Source: Hofstenia miamia
Lineage: Eukaryota; Xenacoelomorpha; Acoela
Length of the DNA stretch: 64,000 nucleotides
Assembly: GCA_004352715.1 (NCBI GenBank)
Contig: SCFE01000082.1
Coordinates: forward strand, 1,509,554-1,573,553
Reading direction: 5' to 3'
How positions within the stretch are numbered: the stretch's first letter is position 1; every line of letters begins with the position of its first letter. Below are positions 11,756 through 23,099 of the stretch, one piece after another. The notes beneath the pieces are model-generated. The model worked only from the letters and a program-made list of their open reading frames with translations, had not been told where the DNA came from and did not search any database. The position numbers were made by a program, and so were the translations under genes.

Positions 11756-13192
11756 CGGGTCATGCGGAAAAACAGACTCATCCGTGACCCGCCAGAACTA
11801 GTGACCCATTTGACCCGTAACCTGCATGGCTTACGGACACCACTGTAATGAACACCCTGTGAATGGTTATTGACTAAGCCAAACTATTAACCGTTTCACA
11901 CTTCATGATGTTAAAGGAAGATTGCTCAATACAAAATCCTTAGCAGAATGGATCTGAAAAACTCCTACCATCAGGTGAAATTGAATGTTCGCGATCGTAT
12001 TTATACTGCCTTTGAATCTGGAGGTAAATCTTTCCAATTTCCGTCCCCTTATTGTAAACGAATGGTGTGCCGGCATTTCATGTATTAAGAATATACTTGT
12101 TCTTGATAATAATCTTACTGGAACAGTGGCATATTTAGATGACATAACGATTTGTGGCAACCATCAAAATGAACATGATACTAATCTCGAAGCCTTTATG
12201 GAAGTATCTAGAACACACAATGTAACCGTAAAGAATAAAAGTGCGTTTTTTCTGTTAAATCTGTAATTCTACTTGACTACAGAATTTCTAATGGATTAAT
12301 TGAACCTGATCCCGAAAGAGTTCGCCTCTTCTCAAATTACCAATTCCACGAGATATGTCTAGCTTTGTAGAGTCATTGGTATTTTTGCATATTATGCAGA
12401 GTGGATTCCAAAGTATTCCGAGGACATTCGTTCTTTAATTTAAACTACAAGCTGTCCATTATCACATGATGCTGCAAATGCTTTCAAGAATATAAAATCA
12501 GTTTTTTAGGTGTGACTCGGCAGCCTGTTGATGAACGGCTAACATTTTCAGTTGAAATATGCATTAAAACAAAATTGAGCCTCAGTTGCTTTTTTGCAAA
12601 AACATTAAATTGTGGTGAACGTTGCTATACTACAGTAGGAAAGAAAAAGAAGCTTATGCGATTTTAGAATCTTTAAAAAAGTGGAAACATTGGCTCCTGA
12701 GACGAAGTTTCAATCTCATAACGGATCAAAGATCAGTTTCATTTATGTTCAACAACAAAACGCAGAGTAAAAAAACGACAAAAATCACACAATGGTGGAT
12801 CGAATTGGCGCCACTTCATTACAACATTGTGCACCAACCAGGAAAAATGAGCTCTGCTCACAATACTTTAATTCCAACTGTTTATGGTGCCATTGGAATA
12901 ATTCTCATATGGATTTGAATGCCGCCCTTTGTCATCAAGACGTAACACGAATGCATCATTTCATTTGTACGAAGAATCCGCGATACTTGATGGAAGACGT
13001 AGAGAATATTTTTCATTCTCGTGCTTATTGTGTATAAGTCAAACCATGATTTTACAATACTCAATGTCCTCCTTTAGTAAAATCAAGAAAGCCTTTTAAA
13101 ACTTGATATCGACTTAAAGGGTCCTTTGAAGTCAAACTATCAAAATATATATCTATTAGTAATCATTGACGAATATTCATGTCTTCCATTTG

Positions 13193-14239
13193 CTTACCGG
13201 CACTAGCGTAGCCGAGATCTTGGCTATTAGTATACTTCTTGTGATTCAATGAATCGAGGATGAATCTAAGGAAAGCATTACATTTGTTTGAAAATGGCGC
13301 TCATCATATTAAAATTTGTTAATTAAATATAGTCGGGCGCATTGCGGATCACAAAATTAGCGGGCGACAGCTATCCTACACTTAGAATATTTTCATGCTG
13401 AATCGCACATTTTCTGTAACTTGTATAAATCGTTTATTATGAATAATGCTTTCAGCTGAGGTGTTTGTGAAGCGAATTAAAAATCCGGACATCAAAATTA
13501 CAAATGTAATTGATTCGAGCAGGATGCAACAAATAAAGGAAAATCGATTCTGACTTGTTCCAGTTGTAAAGACCATAATTGAATGTGGACGAAATGGCTT
13601 AGCATTACGAGGTCATCGGNNNNNNNNNNNNNNNNNNNNNNNNNNNNNNATTCTGGTCACTTCAGTTTGATTGAGCCACAAGAATGTGACGGTAATTTTC
13701 GATCACAAATTTAGTGAAAAACATCGTAAGATATTTTTGAAATGAACAGCATTTGTAATTTTATTTATCATTTTTTGTGGAATGATCATATACTTGCATG
13801 TTATTGCATTAACATCATATTGAATACTGCACTATACTTTTGTTCACCTTTTCAATGCATTCATTCATTATATACACTGCTATATATATGGTGTCATTCT
13901 TGTATCAAATTGCTTTACTGGTCATTTTAGCTAATATATTACAAAATCTGAGTGTAAACTGATAATAATCCGCCATAACTACTCGAGAATATAATGTGCA
14001 TGTATATACTATTACTATGCATAAGTATATTTATACATGTACTTAAAAATCGAATTAGTATGGATGAAATTTCAAATTTTATATCTTAAATTAAACCAAT
14101 TCAAAATACGAAATCATAAACAAAGTATATGGATAAGATTACAGGATATATGATCATAATGATAAATTATATTGAAATATAACAAATTATGGTCCGCCCC
14201 CCCCCGAACGCAAATCCTGGCTACGCTAGTGCTTACCGG
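13193..14239 (+). mobile_element. hAT element inserted in gypsy integrase, 13-bp TIRs, TSD CTTACCGG
   Basis: The element spans 13201-14231 (1,031 bp, including a 30-base gap at 13620-13649). It starts CACTAGCGTAGCC and ends GGCTACGCTAGTG, a perfect 13-bp inverted repeat. The flanks 13193-13200 and 14232-14239 are both CTTACCGG. Removing the element and one TSD rejoins the gypsy integrase reading. Internally, about 13445-13619 encodes a fragment of a DUF4371-type hAT transposase, so the element is an internally deleted hAT. Confidence 0.9.
13445..13619 (+). pseudogene. hAT transposase fragment (DUF4371/ZMYM1-like)
   Basis: Within the hAT element, the plus strand reads SAEVFVKRIKNPDIKITNVI and then, after one stop, LVPVVKTIIECGRNGLALRG, ending HR at the gap. 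The block IV.tI.fcGRqgiaLRGHRdd is characteristic of the DUF4371 group of hAT transposases and the host proteins derived from it. The gap at 13620-13649 interrupts the next motif. No RNase H catalytic core survives. Confidence 0.6.
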
Positions 14240-14560
14240 TGTCCTGATATGACTAAAAATATTGCTATGAAGTGTCTAATTCAATTGTTTCCTATTTTTG
14301 AATTACCTTCATGTATTTTTCAGATCGTGGTGCATCTTTTATTTCGAGACTTATTAATAACTAGAGGAATTTCTTCTAGTCATACAACACCAAATTACCC
14401 TCATGGTAATGGCGAGTGTAGGCGCTACAATCAAATCCAGTGGAAAAGTGTAACTTTTCCTCTATCATTTTGGCAAGAAGTCTTACCAGATGTTATGCAT
14501 TCTCTGTTATCCCCTCCAATCAATTGCACGCGTCATGAGCACATGTTAAATTCTGAGTGT

Positions 14561-15659
14561 AACTCCGCGGTAATACTGCCGAATACTGCCATAGCGATTT
14601 GCACAATTGCGGTGGTTAGCGATAAAATTTATAACAACGTTATAACGTGTTTTGTATTAAGATTTAACATCTCTAAGTATTGCTCAAAAAATGTTTCTGA
14701 ATCAAAATATTAAAACTAGTTTTTACATATTTCTTTAAAAATTTGATACTACCCAAATAAAATTGAACGAAATGACAAAATACCTAAGAATTTATCTTTA
14801 AGCTGTTCTACGAATGATCTATAACCCTAAAAAACAATTCAGAAACATCTATTTTTTCTTGCGATGATAAAATCGCCATTGTTAAGGTTTAGAACGGTAA
14901 AATTTCATTTATTGCGGTGTTTAGAGGTGAAGCTTTTTTCTCTGCGGTGAAATAATTTTACAAAACCTGTACCGCGCTCATCTCTAGTATACACTTATAA
15001 ATGGTATCTTTTATTATTGTTACTTCATCAAATACATGGTGTATTCTCGTTTCATAATAACTATTAAGGATCGAATTAAATAAATAGTTTATTGGAACAT
15101 CAGAGAGTTGAATTATATTTTCAGAATTTTAAATAAAATTGTACCTGTTTATCCAGTTAATTGTTATCTAATTCATATTTCGCAGAAACAGAAAGTAATG
15201 CAAATATTTAAAGACAAATAGGCTATGTAGATAAATTTGATTCTAAGAGCATTTTTATTTTACGAATTAAAAAAATTGTTGATCTAAAAATCTTAGTTTG
15301 TTAACCGTTTTATCATAAATATAAAAGGGTTTGTCAGTTGATCTGGTAGTTTTTCCTAGAGTTTTTCAACATGTGTAGGAATAAGAGATGGGGAAATGTG
15401 CACGCTTATTGTCAACTACCCACCACATCCCACTAGCATTGTGTCCTGCCACATAATCACATGTTGACATCAGCCCCATATTGTCCCACTCTTTATTTCT
15501 ACAACCTTAAATTGAAGCACTAAAAATTCTGCTCAAATATTTGCAATATCTTATTCACCAACATTTTAAAAATTTTCAAAACACTAAATCCCATCATCAC
15601 TTCCAAATAATTTGAATTTCTACTACTTAGAAAAAACAATCTCTTTTTAACAGAAATCC
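14561..15659. other. AT-rich intergenic sequence with a dispersed repeat at 15350-15490
   Basis: Part of 14563-14995 has repeated words such as GCGGTG and GATAAAAT(C/T) on both sides and ends near GAGATGAGCGCGGT-like sequence on the minus strand. It may be a degenerate hAT-type MITE, but no clean ends were found. Positions about 15350-15490 match 44045-44180 (see that entry). Confidence 0.35.
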
Positions 15660-15907
15660 AATAACATGATGCAAATAAATGACTGGTCGTGTTTGTTTAA
15701 AGGACTTGCTACAATGTAATGAGAATGATAACATTACATGCATGCTATGCAAAAACGTAACTCTACACTATGCATGCCTTGGTCTTAACAAAAAATTGAT
15801 TAATACATTGGGAAAGAGATCCAGTGCCACGAAAAATGGAGTTTTAGCTTGGATCTGCGAGGAATGTACCACAAATCAACACAAACTTGTTGGGCTAGAA
15901 AATCCTA

Positions 15908-18219
15908 TAGGGTAAGGTGGGGCGAATTGGACAATGCTGACTGAAACTGTTAATTCCATGCTCTGCCGAGATGATTGAGGCAGTAGATGAGCTTGATTGG
16001 ATAATTGATTGACACATATTAGTCTCGTAGTTCATTATTGAGCAGTTGTGACCATTAAGCATACAGCAAATCAGCTTTGTACATTCCACTATTTACTTGT
16101 TCATAGTGCATTGTTGCATTTGATAGCTTTTACACAACGATTGGCAGAATGCAGAGGTAAGTTAACATCAGTTTCTTATTCGCAAATATATACTTACATC
16201 TGATTAAAATGCTAAAACCCCTCACTCAGACACTTTCCATATTACATGAAGGCATTTACACATATTTTTTGACGGGGCTAATTGAAACACTTAATTTTGC
16301 GTTCATTTAGATGGTCAGAAATTACTAATGAAGTCCAAAGAACTTTTAAAACAAGCACTGTTAACTATCAAGAAAGGGGAAATTCGCATTTCTGATGCTG
16401 TTCAAGAATAAGGGATCCCCAGAAGGACCATTTTTCGAAAAATTCAGAGACAAAATTTGGGAAAACGAGAAGTCACCCTATTTTCACCTGAACAAGAGCA
16501 AATTTTGATCAAACGAATTTTAACATTGCCAAGCAAAGCTTGCCTCTTTCTGTGGAAGTTGCACAAGTGCTAATATACAAGTACGCAGCTATTTTAGGGG
16601 AAGGAAGAAAATAACATTTTTGCCTGAGAAATGGGTGAGCAAGAATTGATGGTTGAACTTTCCCAAAATATATCCCAAAATATCCTTCAGAATAGCTGAA
16701 AATATTTCTTCTGCGCATCCAGAAGCATTCAATGTCGACCGTGTGATTTGTTTTTTTCAAGAAATCGAAAGGCATCTAACAGACTGCAATTTAGTGAACC
16801 TGCCCGCCAGAATTTGGAATTGTGATGAAACAGGCCTTTTAAACATTCCAAGTAAAAGTGTCAAGGTGATTGCAAAGAAGGGGGAGCCTCTTGTGCTGCA
16901 AATTCAGGTGTCTGAACAAGGTACTCTTACTACACTCTTACCTTACATAAATGCAAATGGGACCTTTATACCGCCATTTCTGATTTTCAAGGTTTCTACT
17001 CTTCCTGACAGCTTCATGTACACTGAGGCTGCTCGATTAACTCATTGATTCGGAGTTATTTTTGAGAAAATTTTAAGCATTTTCAGGAGTTCAGAAGCGA
17101 GCCAGAGGAAGGATGCGCACTCTTCATGGATAGTCACTTTTCCCATTTAACAATTGAAGCCCTTGAGTTCGCGAATCCCAACAATATTGACCTGGTATGC
17201 CTTCCGCCTCACAGTAGCCATAGACCTCAACCTTTGGATACACATTTTAATCATCCTCTGAAGGTTTTATGGGGTAAAAATTTTAGGTTGTTCCTACAGA
17301 ATAGCGAGAAAGTAATTCTGTCTAAATTCGATTTTGGGAATGTTCTTTGCCAGACCTGGAATGAAATGCGCACTCGTGGTTCTCTAATTCGCTCCGGATT
17401 TGACTACTGTGGACTTTTTCCGGTCCGCAATCCAACCAAACCAGCTGATTTTTGTCACCAGAAGACGTTTGTAAAGGACCCGGAAGAATTCACTGCGAAC
17501 TCCGTGTAACTCCAGTCTGGACAAAACGAAACACGTACAAGCATGATTACTCCAGTAACACCCCCATTACCTGACAGCAGTGTTTGCTTACGTAGGTTAC
17601 TACCAAGTCCGAAAAAGCAGAAAATCCCAGATAGTCCACGCCTCACACAGCTGTTGATGTTTCAACACCAGAAATGATCAGCATTAAGAAAGAAAAAGCA
17701 GCTAAAATATCCAGAACTGCAGCAAACAAGGATGGGAAGTCGGTTTCTAAGACTTAAAAGAGGTGCTTGAGACTAACTAAGGACCACTGGGTTTGTATGG
17801 TGTGCTTTGCAGAATTTGGAGATCAGCAGAGACACAAGTGCACATCATGCAAGCATTGGGAGTGTGAAGCCTGTTTTGGGGATGATTCTTGCGCAAATTG
17901 TGAATAAATTTGTAGAAAAATCCTCATTTGTTTGAATAAATTTTTTTCATATAACATTCCTGCCATAATATACATGTTTCTGAAACAAAAGTTTTTTGTC
18001 CAATTCGCCCCATTTGAGTCCAATTCACTCCTCGAGAGAAACATTATTTGGGTTCTTCTGGCAAAAACACACGAATAACTGAAATCTCATTGCTCCATGA
18101 TTTGGACACGTGTAGGTAGGTTCTAAGATTCGACAAATTATATAGTTGTCTATGTGTCATAAAGAGCATGAAAATATTCATTCTCAGAAAAGTTGTCCAA
18201 TTCGCCCCACCTTACTATA
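15908..18219 (+). mobile_element. pogo-like DNA transposon, about 2.3 kb, with TIRs and subterminal repeats
   Basis: The left end (about 15909-15934) contains GTAAGGTGGGGCGAATTGG, and the right end (18193-18218) is its reverse complement. TA flanks both sides, as in pogo/Tc1 insertions. Extra copies of the terminal word lie inside: GTCCAATTCGCCCCA at 17998-18012, GTCCAATTCACTCC at 18018-18031, and a weaker GGGGCTAATTGAAAC near the left end at about 16275. These could be transposase-binding sites. The element carries one transposase gene with stops and sits inside LINE ORF1. Confidence 0.85.
16328..17907 (+). pseudogene. pogo/Tigger-type transposase (DDE_1) with four-CxxC C-terminal tail
   Basis: The N-terminus (from ATG at 16328) reads ELLKQALLTIKKGEIRISDA, then a stop at 16409, then GIPRRTIFRKI, a pipsqueak-type helix-turn-helix. 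The catalytic core follows at 16653-17509 in two frames. It has PARIWNCDETGLLNIP (first Asp), MDSHFSHLTIEALEFA (second Asp) and LPPHSSHRPQPLD (third Asp, about 35 residues after the second). After a stop at 17507 the same frame continues through a proline-rich linker. Another frame at 17788-17907 gives four CxxC pairs (VCMVCF, KCTSCK, ECEACF, SCANCE), a zinc-finger-like tail ending in a natural stop. The protein would excise and insert the element. Stops in the HTH and linker, and frameshifts, make it inactive. Confidence 0.8.
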
Positions 18220-18780
18220 TGTAGCATTGAGGAAAACATAAATGAGTTGAGAGGGAACCTTACAAAGCTTAAAACAGGGATGAAATCATCATCTCAATCA
18301 GTACAAATTGGTAGTAACCTATAGAAAATCGAGAGGATTTCAAATGCACTTGAAAGCCTGGAGGGTGAAACTGCACTCAATGTAAAAGTAAATGAAATTG
18401 TAGAGGATAGTGACAATGATTGGAATAAGCTAAGTGATGTTTTTACATTTCTTGGATGTAGTACTGAATCAATTGCTAACATACGTAGAATTGGTAAACC
18501 TAGTACAAAAAGAGGACCTAGAATGATAACTATTACTTTCAAGTCAGTTTAGGAGGCGAGAAGTAAATTGTTACCTCTATATACAAACTTAAGGGATATA
18601 CAAAATATCGTATATTTGGTCTCAAAAGACTTAATCTGGTATTTACAGGAATTGGAAAAAAAGCTTCTTAGAAAGAGATGGGAACAGATCCAGTCTGGTT
18701 GTCAAAGAAAGAATTTTAAAATACGAGAAATGATGTTATATAGTGGTGGAGTTGAGGTAAATTGTGCTTGACTTAAGAAA

Positions 18781-21700
18781 TATCCGAAAATCTTATCTTT
18801 AAATAGTCAATCTATTGCTATGAAGATGGACTTGTTTGATCATTATGTTCGTACTAGAAGCCTGATATTGTAGCTGCAAGTGAAACATGGCTAAATAGTA
18901 ATCAAGGGAATTCCCATCAAATGTGAAATGGATAGTAGAAGAGGTGGTGGCGTTTGTGTTTGGCCTAAGAATACGGTTGGGGCATTAAATCCAGTTTTTA
19001 TGGGGCGTCAACATCTTGAAATAGAAGCTGTTGCCATTGACCTTGTTGATCTCCGTATACTATTCATATGTTTATATATTCCGCCTTACCTACCGGCAAT
19101 TGCATATAAAAAACCTGCTTGATTTCCTTGTAGAAGAAGCACATGATTTCTTATGTTGTAACAGAAATCATTCACTGATCATCTGTGGTAAACTTAATAA
19201 TGAATTCATAAAGAAACATTTAATAGATTTACAGAACCAACTTCAATGTTGTAAATAAGATCACTGCGCCAACACACTGTGGTAATTCGTTGGATTGCAT
19301 CGTTGTTGATACTTCTATAGCTGATTGATGCCACTCTTACTGTAGAATCTCGCCAACCTTCCTACTAGTAAGTCTTAGCTTAATTTAGGAGCTGCTGTGA
19401 CAATTGGTTCCTCCTTAGATAGTACGGTAGGTGACAGACTCCAATCTCCATCTCTCTTCTTTGAGTTCTATTGTTTAGCCGTTCACTGATTAAACTATTA
19501 TCTCATTGACTAACATTGATACGAAACTAACAACTATTATTTTAGATCCCAGACACGAGACAGAGGGTACAAAGTACAGGATAGGCTTACCTGACCTGCA
19601 ACAAAGCACAAAAGAGGAATCGAAGAACTACGCTACAACGAGTATTTCCATGTGATACTGAAACATCGATAGAGACACCAACCACAATTCAGATGACTCA
19701 GTGTAATGGAATAGTGTGCATGAGTACGATAGTGATAATGTGTGATACCGTATGAATTTAATGTATTGATTGTTCTTGTTATCAACAAAGTTGTCTAATA
19801 AAGGAATCTCGCAACCGGGATGCACTAGCTTGTTATGAGTTCGTACATATAATAACCTTACATATAAATAATTACATGCCAACTTAGAGTACATGTGAAC
19901 AATCAATACGGTCATGACAAAAGGAATGAATTGATAGTCCGTCAGTCCACTAGTAATCATATGCGATAAACTCTGTCCAAGATAATACAAACAGATCTTG
20001 TAATTTCCTAATGTAACTAGATGTAATAGCATAATGTAATAAATATTGTAATACGAACAACGAACGATAGGAAAGCTAATACGAGTAAAAACCCCTATTC
20101 TTACACCTAACCTATGAGCATCTCGGGTAAGCACCGGCTATACACGATGCACCCGTTAACTGGAGTCGTGAACCACCGTCTAGAATACCCGAGAGCTCGA
20201 ACGTTTTAGCTTTCCATTCTATTAAATAAAATAACCTGATACAAAAACGTAAAGTAAATCCAGTAAATTCAATTCATCACCAAAATGATCAATTACACAA
20301 TTTTTATAGTGAAAAATTAACAAACAATCAAATATTTGACTAGTACCTGCTAATTCCAGTTGTTGACAATTTCAAACGCTTTAAATTTCGTTCGTCTGCT
20401 GATTACACACTTCTGCCTTAATTAGCAGTTGTGATTTAGGTCTAGTGCCTTTTTGCCAAATTAATTAATATCAAAAATTACTGCATTATAAATTTACAAA
20501 TAACTAATTAATCATAATCATATGTTTTTACAATTAATATTTTATTTTAATATTCAGTCTTAGTTTCTTCTTCCTTTTTTCTTAATTTGACCACATATGA
20601 TTCAGATTACGATTACGTTACATTACTCCCTTAGGAAACTCCAAACACAAAATCTGTTGTATTTTATATAAAATATTCAATTATGTTCTGATATCACATC
20701 TTGTTTATGAATTATGAGAAGCAATGTTAACAGCTTCTGTAAGATCTTGTCTAAATGTAACTTGAAGAACATGTATTGTGTAAATTGTTTAGAGAATGCC
20801 AAAGTCAAAATATTTTATAAAAACATGAAAAGCGCAATGAATGCTATCCCTAAAATTATAGTTGAGATTACCGAGCAAGAACCTTCTTGGATTACACTAG
20901 GCTTAAAGAAATTGAAAAAAAGGAGCAAGTAAAAAATCTTGATATTAATATAGTTAAGAAACATTGGAGAAAAAATGAAAGGATTTATCCAAGATATGGA
21001 GCGTTGTTAGTGATGCCAGAGGTTGTCAAGTTTAGCCAAAACGTGTTTTAACCTCTTGGAAATACAAAGTCAGATTAAATAAGCGTGGGAGATTTTTTGC
21101 TGAAATTATGTCGTGCAACTCACAAAACGAATTTGATTATTCAACTCCCGGTAGACATGGATAACAACGAAATTGATGACTGGATGCCACTCACCACGTC
21201 ACTTAGTACTTATCACTATTTTACATCGATAAAAATTAACAAGGCCAGTGTATATGATAATAAGCAAGCAAGCTTTATAAGGCCGCAGCGGCTGAATTAG
21301 CTGCCATATACTTAACACGAGTATTTCACATAGGACTATTCCGCGGCAATGAAAGCTTGTCTTCATCAGTCCGATACCCAAAATTCCTCGTCCAACACTT
21401 TCGGATTTTCGACCTATTTCACTCATTTCACTCAGTCTGCTCCAGCTAAATTCTTGGAACACACGATAGTAAATAGTGTCAAAAAGAAACTCCTTTGTGG
21501 TCTTGACATTAGTCAATTTGCTTATAAACGAAAATGTTTTCCCAACTGTTGGCCTTTTAGTAATGCTGGACAAAACTACTAAACTCCGAGACCACTAGGA
21601 TACATCTGCGGTCTTGCTGCAAACATACGATTTTAGTAAGGCATTCGACACCATACCACATGATCGTCTAGTTACTAAATGATTTGCGCTAAGCTCTCCA

Positions 21701-22015
21701 AAGGACTTTATAAATGGATTATGAAGTACTTAAGTAATATACACTTCCAAGTAAAATATGGGTGTCTAAGAAGTGCCTTATATAGGATTAAAAAAGGAGT
21801 TACACAGGGATCGATTTCGGGCCCAATGCTATTTCTGTTGTATACTTCCCGCTTGCAAGCTGTTCATCCTGCAAATAGCATGGTTAAATTTGCAGACGAC
21901 TTAACAAATATTACTGCAATAAGTAAGAACTACACTATTGTCAGTGAGTTTATTATGGCTCATGATTGGACGCTAGAAAATAAGCTAATTTAAATATATC
22001 GAAATGAAGTATTCA
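18781..22015 (+). pseudogene. LINE ORF2 (APE endonuclease and reverse transcriptase), interrupted
   Basis: The endonuclease part is at 18781-19335, with LSLNSQSIAMKMDLFDHYV, then RRGGGVCVWPKNTV, IEAVAIDLVDLRILFICLYI, LIICGKLNN (family usually GDFN) and THCGNSLDCIVVDTS. After the inserted block, 20705-20935 gives FYKNMKSAMNAIP and EPSWITLGLKKLKKRS, the linker just before the RT. RT motifs at 21260-22015 are KAAAAELAAIYLTRVFHIGL, then LCGLDISQFAYKRK, DFSKAFDTIPHDRL, GVTQGSISGPMLFLLY and MVKFADDLTNI. The last is the xADD catalytic box with Phe in place of the usual Tyr. SLLDYACPVFLHL at about 22025-22070 belongs to the region after the RT. Several frameshifts make it inactive. Confidence 0.8.
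19340..20700. other. Block of unknown origin inside LINE ORF2
   Basis: LINE coding stops near 19335 and resumes near 20705, so about 1.3 kb here is foreign. A 168-codon minus-strand frame (19628-20134) has no recognisable motif. The block contains AATAAAGG near 19797 on the plus strand and a somewhat GC-richer part at about 20100-20210, which recalls an LTR, but I found no pair of ends or target duplication. A solo LTR or a non-autonomous transposon is possible. Confidence 0.4.
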
Positions 22016-22375
22016 AAGCAGTTATTTTGAGCTTATTAGATTATGCCTGTCCGGTGTTTTTGCATTTGCAAGATATCTGAATTCTAAGTTACAGTTGATT
22101 TGAACCGGGCACAAGCAATACGAACATGATCAACAGAAAACGCAATATCAATAAAACATCAAGGAATTTATTTTAGCATTGAACTTTTTAAGAAAGCCTG
22201 TACATGTGACCATCTCCTACATTCGTTTATGCCAGATAAACTTCATTACTCAAGAAAGTCTGTGATTGGACGTCATAGAAGAGCTTGATGCGGAATTCTT
22301 TCTATATAGTGTTAAACATATTAATGGACTTATTTAATATTGATAATTTGAATAAACGTCACTACTACTACTACA

Positions 22376-22815
22376 TACTAAAAACCTAATTGAAAATGAA
22401 ATATGCTTTTGCTTTATAAACCTTTTCCTGAAGCCAATATTTTATGCAATAATTTTATGCAAGGGTTATTGCACTTCTTTCAGTGCAATTGTAAGGTCGA
22501 TTGATGACAAATCAAGTTTAGATCAAAAGATTTTATTGATACGCATGAATAGAATTTCACCAATAGTTAACTAATAATAAATTTTTCTATATTTCCAAGA
22601 AAACTCAAATTTTGCCAGGCATTGAACTTTAGCTCAATTATCTGCTAGTATCTCCACAAAATCACAAAAAAGAGAGAGCATATCAGAACAAACAAAATCA
22701 CAGAAACTGTAATTAAATAGAATTTTCCTTTTGTGCATTCATTGATGATTTACACGTAACAATCTTTATCCTTCATAGTTGACACTTGTATAAAATCCTT
22801 ATCGACAAATTCTGG
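22376..22815. other. AT-rich intergenic sequence
   Basis: Nothing was recognised downstream of the LINE tail. Confidence 0.4.
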
Positions 22816-22822
22816 TTCATCA

Positions 22823-23095
22823 CAGACGATTAGTAAGGCTTGCAAAGGCATATTTTTTCTTCTTTGCAGTTTTCGGTAGACACTCCATGTGTTGCAGCAG
22901 TCCTATCATTGGGTGAATAGCGTGAAGAAGTGAAATCAGAACTTGTAATCCCTCAAGTATCAATGTTTCCCATATGACTATAAATAGCCGAGAACAAACA
23001 CCAAATTGATATGGCATTTGAAGCACTTCGATTAAAAATAGTTGCAAAATTTTTAAACTATATATACTTTCCTTAGTGCCTCGAATATAAGACAC
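22823..23095 (-). CDS. Candidate terminal exon, weakly TBC-domain-like; function uncertain
   Basis: A minus-strand frame of about 90 codons ends in a stop at about 22820. It contains LFIVIWETLILEGLQVLISL followed by LLHAIHPMIGLLQHMECLP. The pattern of an aromatic W followed by D/E, two hydrophobics, a G and a long amphipathic helix recalls the last helices of TBC (Rab-GAP) domains (I/VWD.ll.eG...L), and the end is lysine-rich. A weak acceptor-like AAATATAG lies just upstream on the minus strand. No other exon of such a gene was found nearby, and the frame is AT-rich, so chance is quite possible. It could equally be a relic of an unrelated gene. Confidence 0.2.
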
Positions 23096-23099
23096 CTAT

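Larger units (their letters stand above)
11945..14560 (+). pseudogene. Ty3/gypsy-type retrotransposon pol relic: RT, RNase H and integrase
   Basis: Plus-strand fragments appear in the usual order. Reverse transcriptase at 11945-12266 has DLKNSYHQVKLNVRD and AYLDDITICG, the YxDD-type catalytic box. The connection region at about 12295-12430 has LIEPDPERVRLFS. RNase H at 12622-12918 has KEKEAYAILESLKKWKHWLL and LITDQRSVSFMF, then IVHQPGKM. Integrase starts at about 13080-13200 (KGPLKSN, IDEYSCLPFAYR) and resumes at 14232 with DMTKNIAMKCLIQLF, followed by GISSSHTTPNYPHGNGE. Frameshifts and stops are numerous. The integrase is split by the 1,031-bp hAT element at 13201-14231. No LTRs, gag or protease were recognised. 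Confidence 0.85.
15679..18775 (+). pseudogene. LINE ORF1 (PHD-type finger, coiled region, RRM-like domain), interrupted by pogo
   Basis: The first part (15679-15907) has CNENDNITCMLC, then HYACLGL, and WICEEC 20-30 residues on, in the order of a PHD-like zinc finger (C-x8-C-x2-C ... H-x2-C ... C-x2-C). After the pogo element, 18220-18775 encodes IEENINELRGNLTKLKTGM (coiled-coil-like). It then has NKLSDVFTFLGCSTESIANI, then RRIGKPSTKRGPRMITITF, and LRDIQNIVYLVSKDL. This is the pattern of LINE ORF1 RNA-binding domains (D...v..if..lg ... R.Gk...rP+.i.f). Stops occur at about 18320 and 18550. The role is RNA packaging for retrotransposition; this copy is non-functional. Confidence 0.7.
15660..22375 (+). 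mobile_element. CR1/L2-like LINE with PHD-type ORF1, split by two insertions
   Basis: The parts on the plus strand are: ORF1 first half (15679-15907), pogo insertion (15908-18219), ORF1 second half (18220-18775), ORF2 endonuclease (18781-19335), unrecognised insertion (about 19340-20700), ORF2 linker and reverse transcriptase (20705-22015), C-terminal remnants, and a 3' end at about 22361-22375 with an ACTACTACTACTAC microsatellite-like tail, as CR1/L2-type LINEs have. The order and strand of the parts make one original insertion the simplest reading. The frames are broken and the copy is inactive. Confidence 0.8.

Noticed and set aside
14189-14231. First residues of the 174-codon frame at 14189-14713 as part of a protein
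   Set aside because: These bases belong to the right end of the inserted hAT element. Gypsy integrase coding starts only after 14232.
14563-14995. hAT-type MITE with GCGGTG-rich ends
   Set aside because: Similar words occur at both sides, but I could not define matching termini or a target duplication.
19628-20134. 168-codon minus-strand frame as a gene
   Set aside because: It lies in an inserted block within a LINE and contains no domain pattern. It is rich in Y, L, I and H, as expected from chance.
20100-20210. LTR or primer-binding site
   Set aside because: It has a GC-richer patch and terminal-like words but no partner LTR, and the possible binding site does not match a familiar tRNA end.
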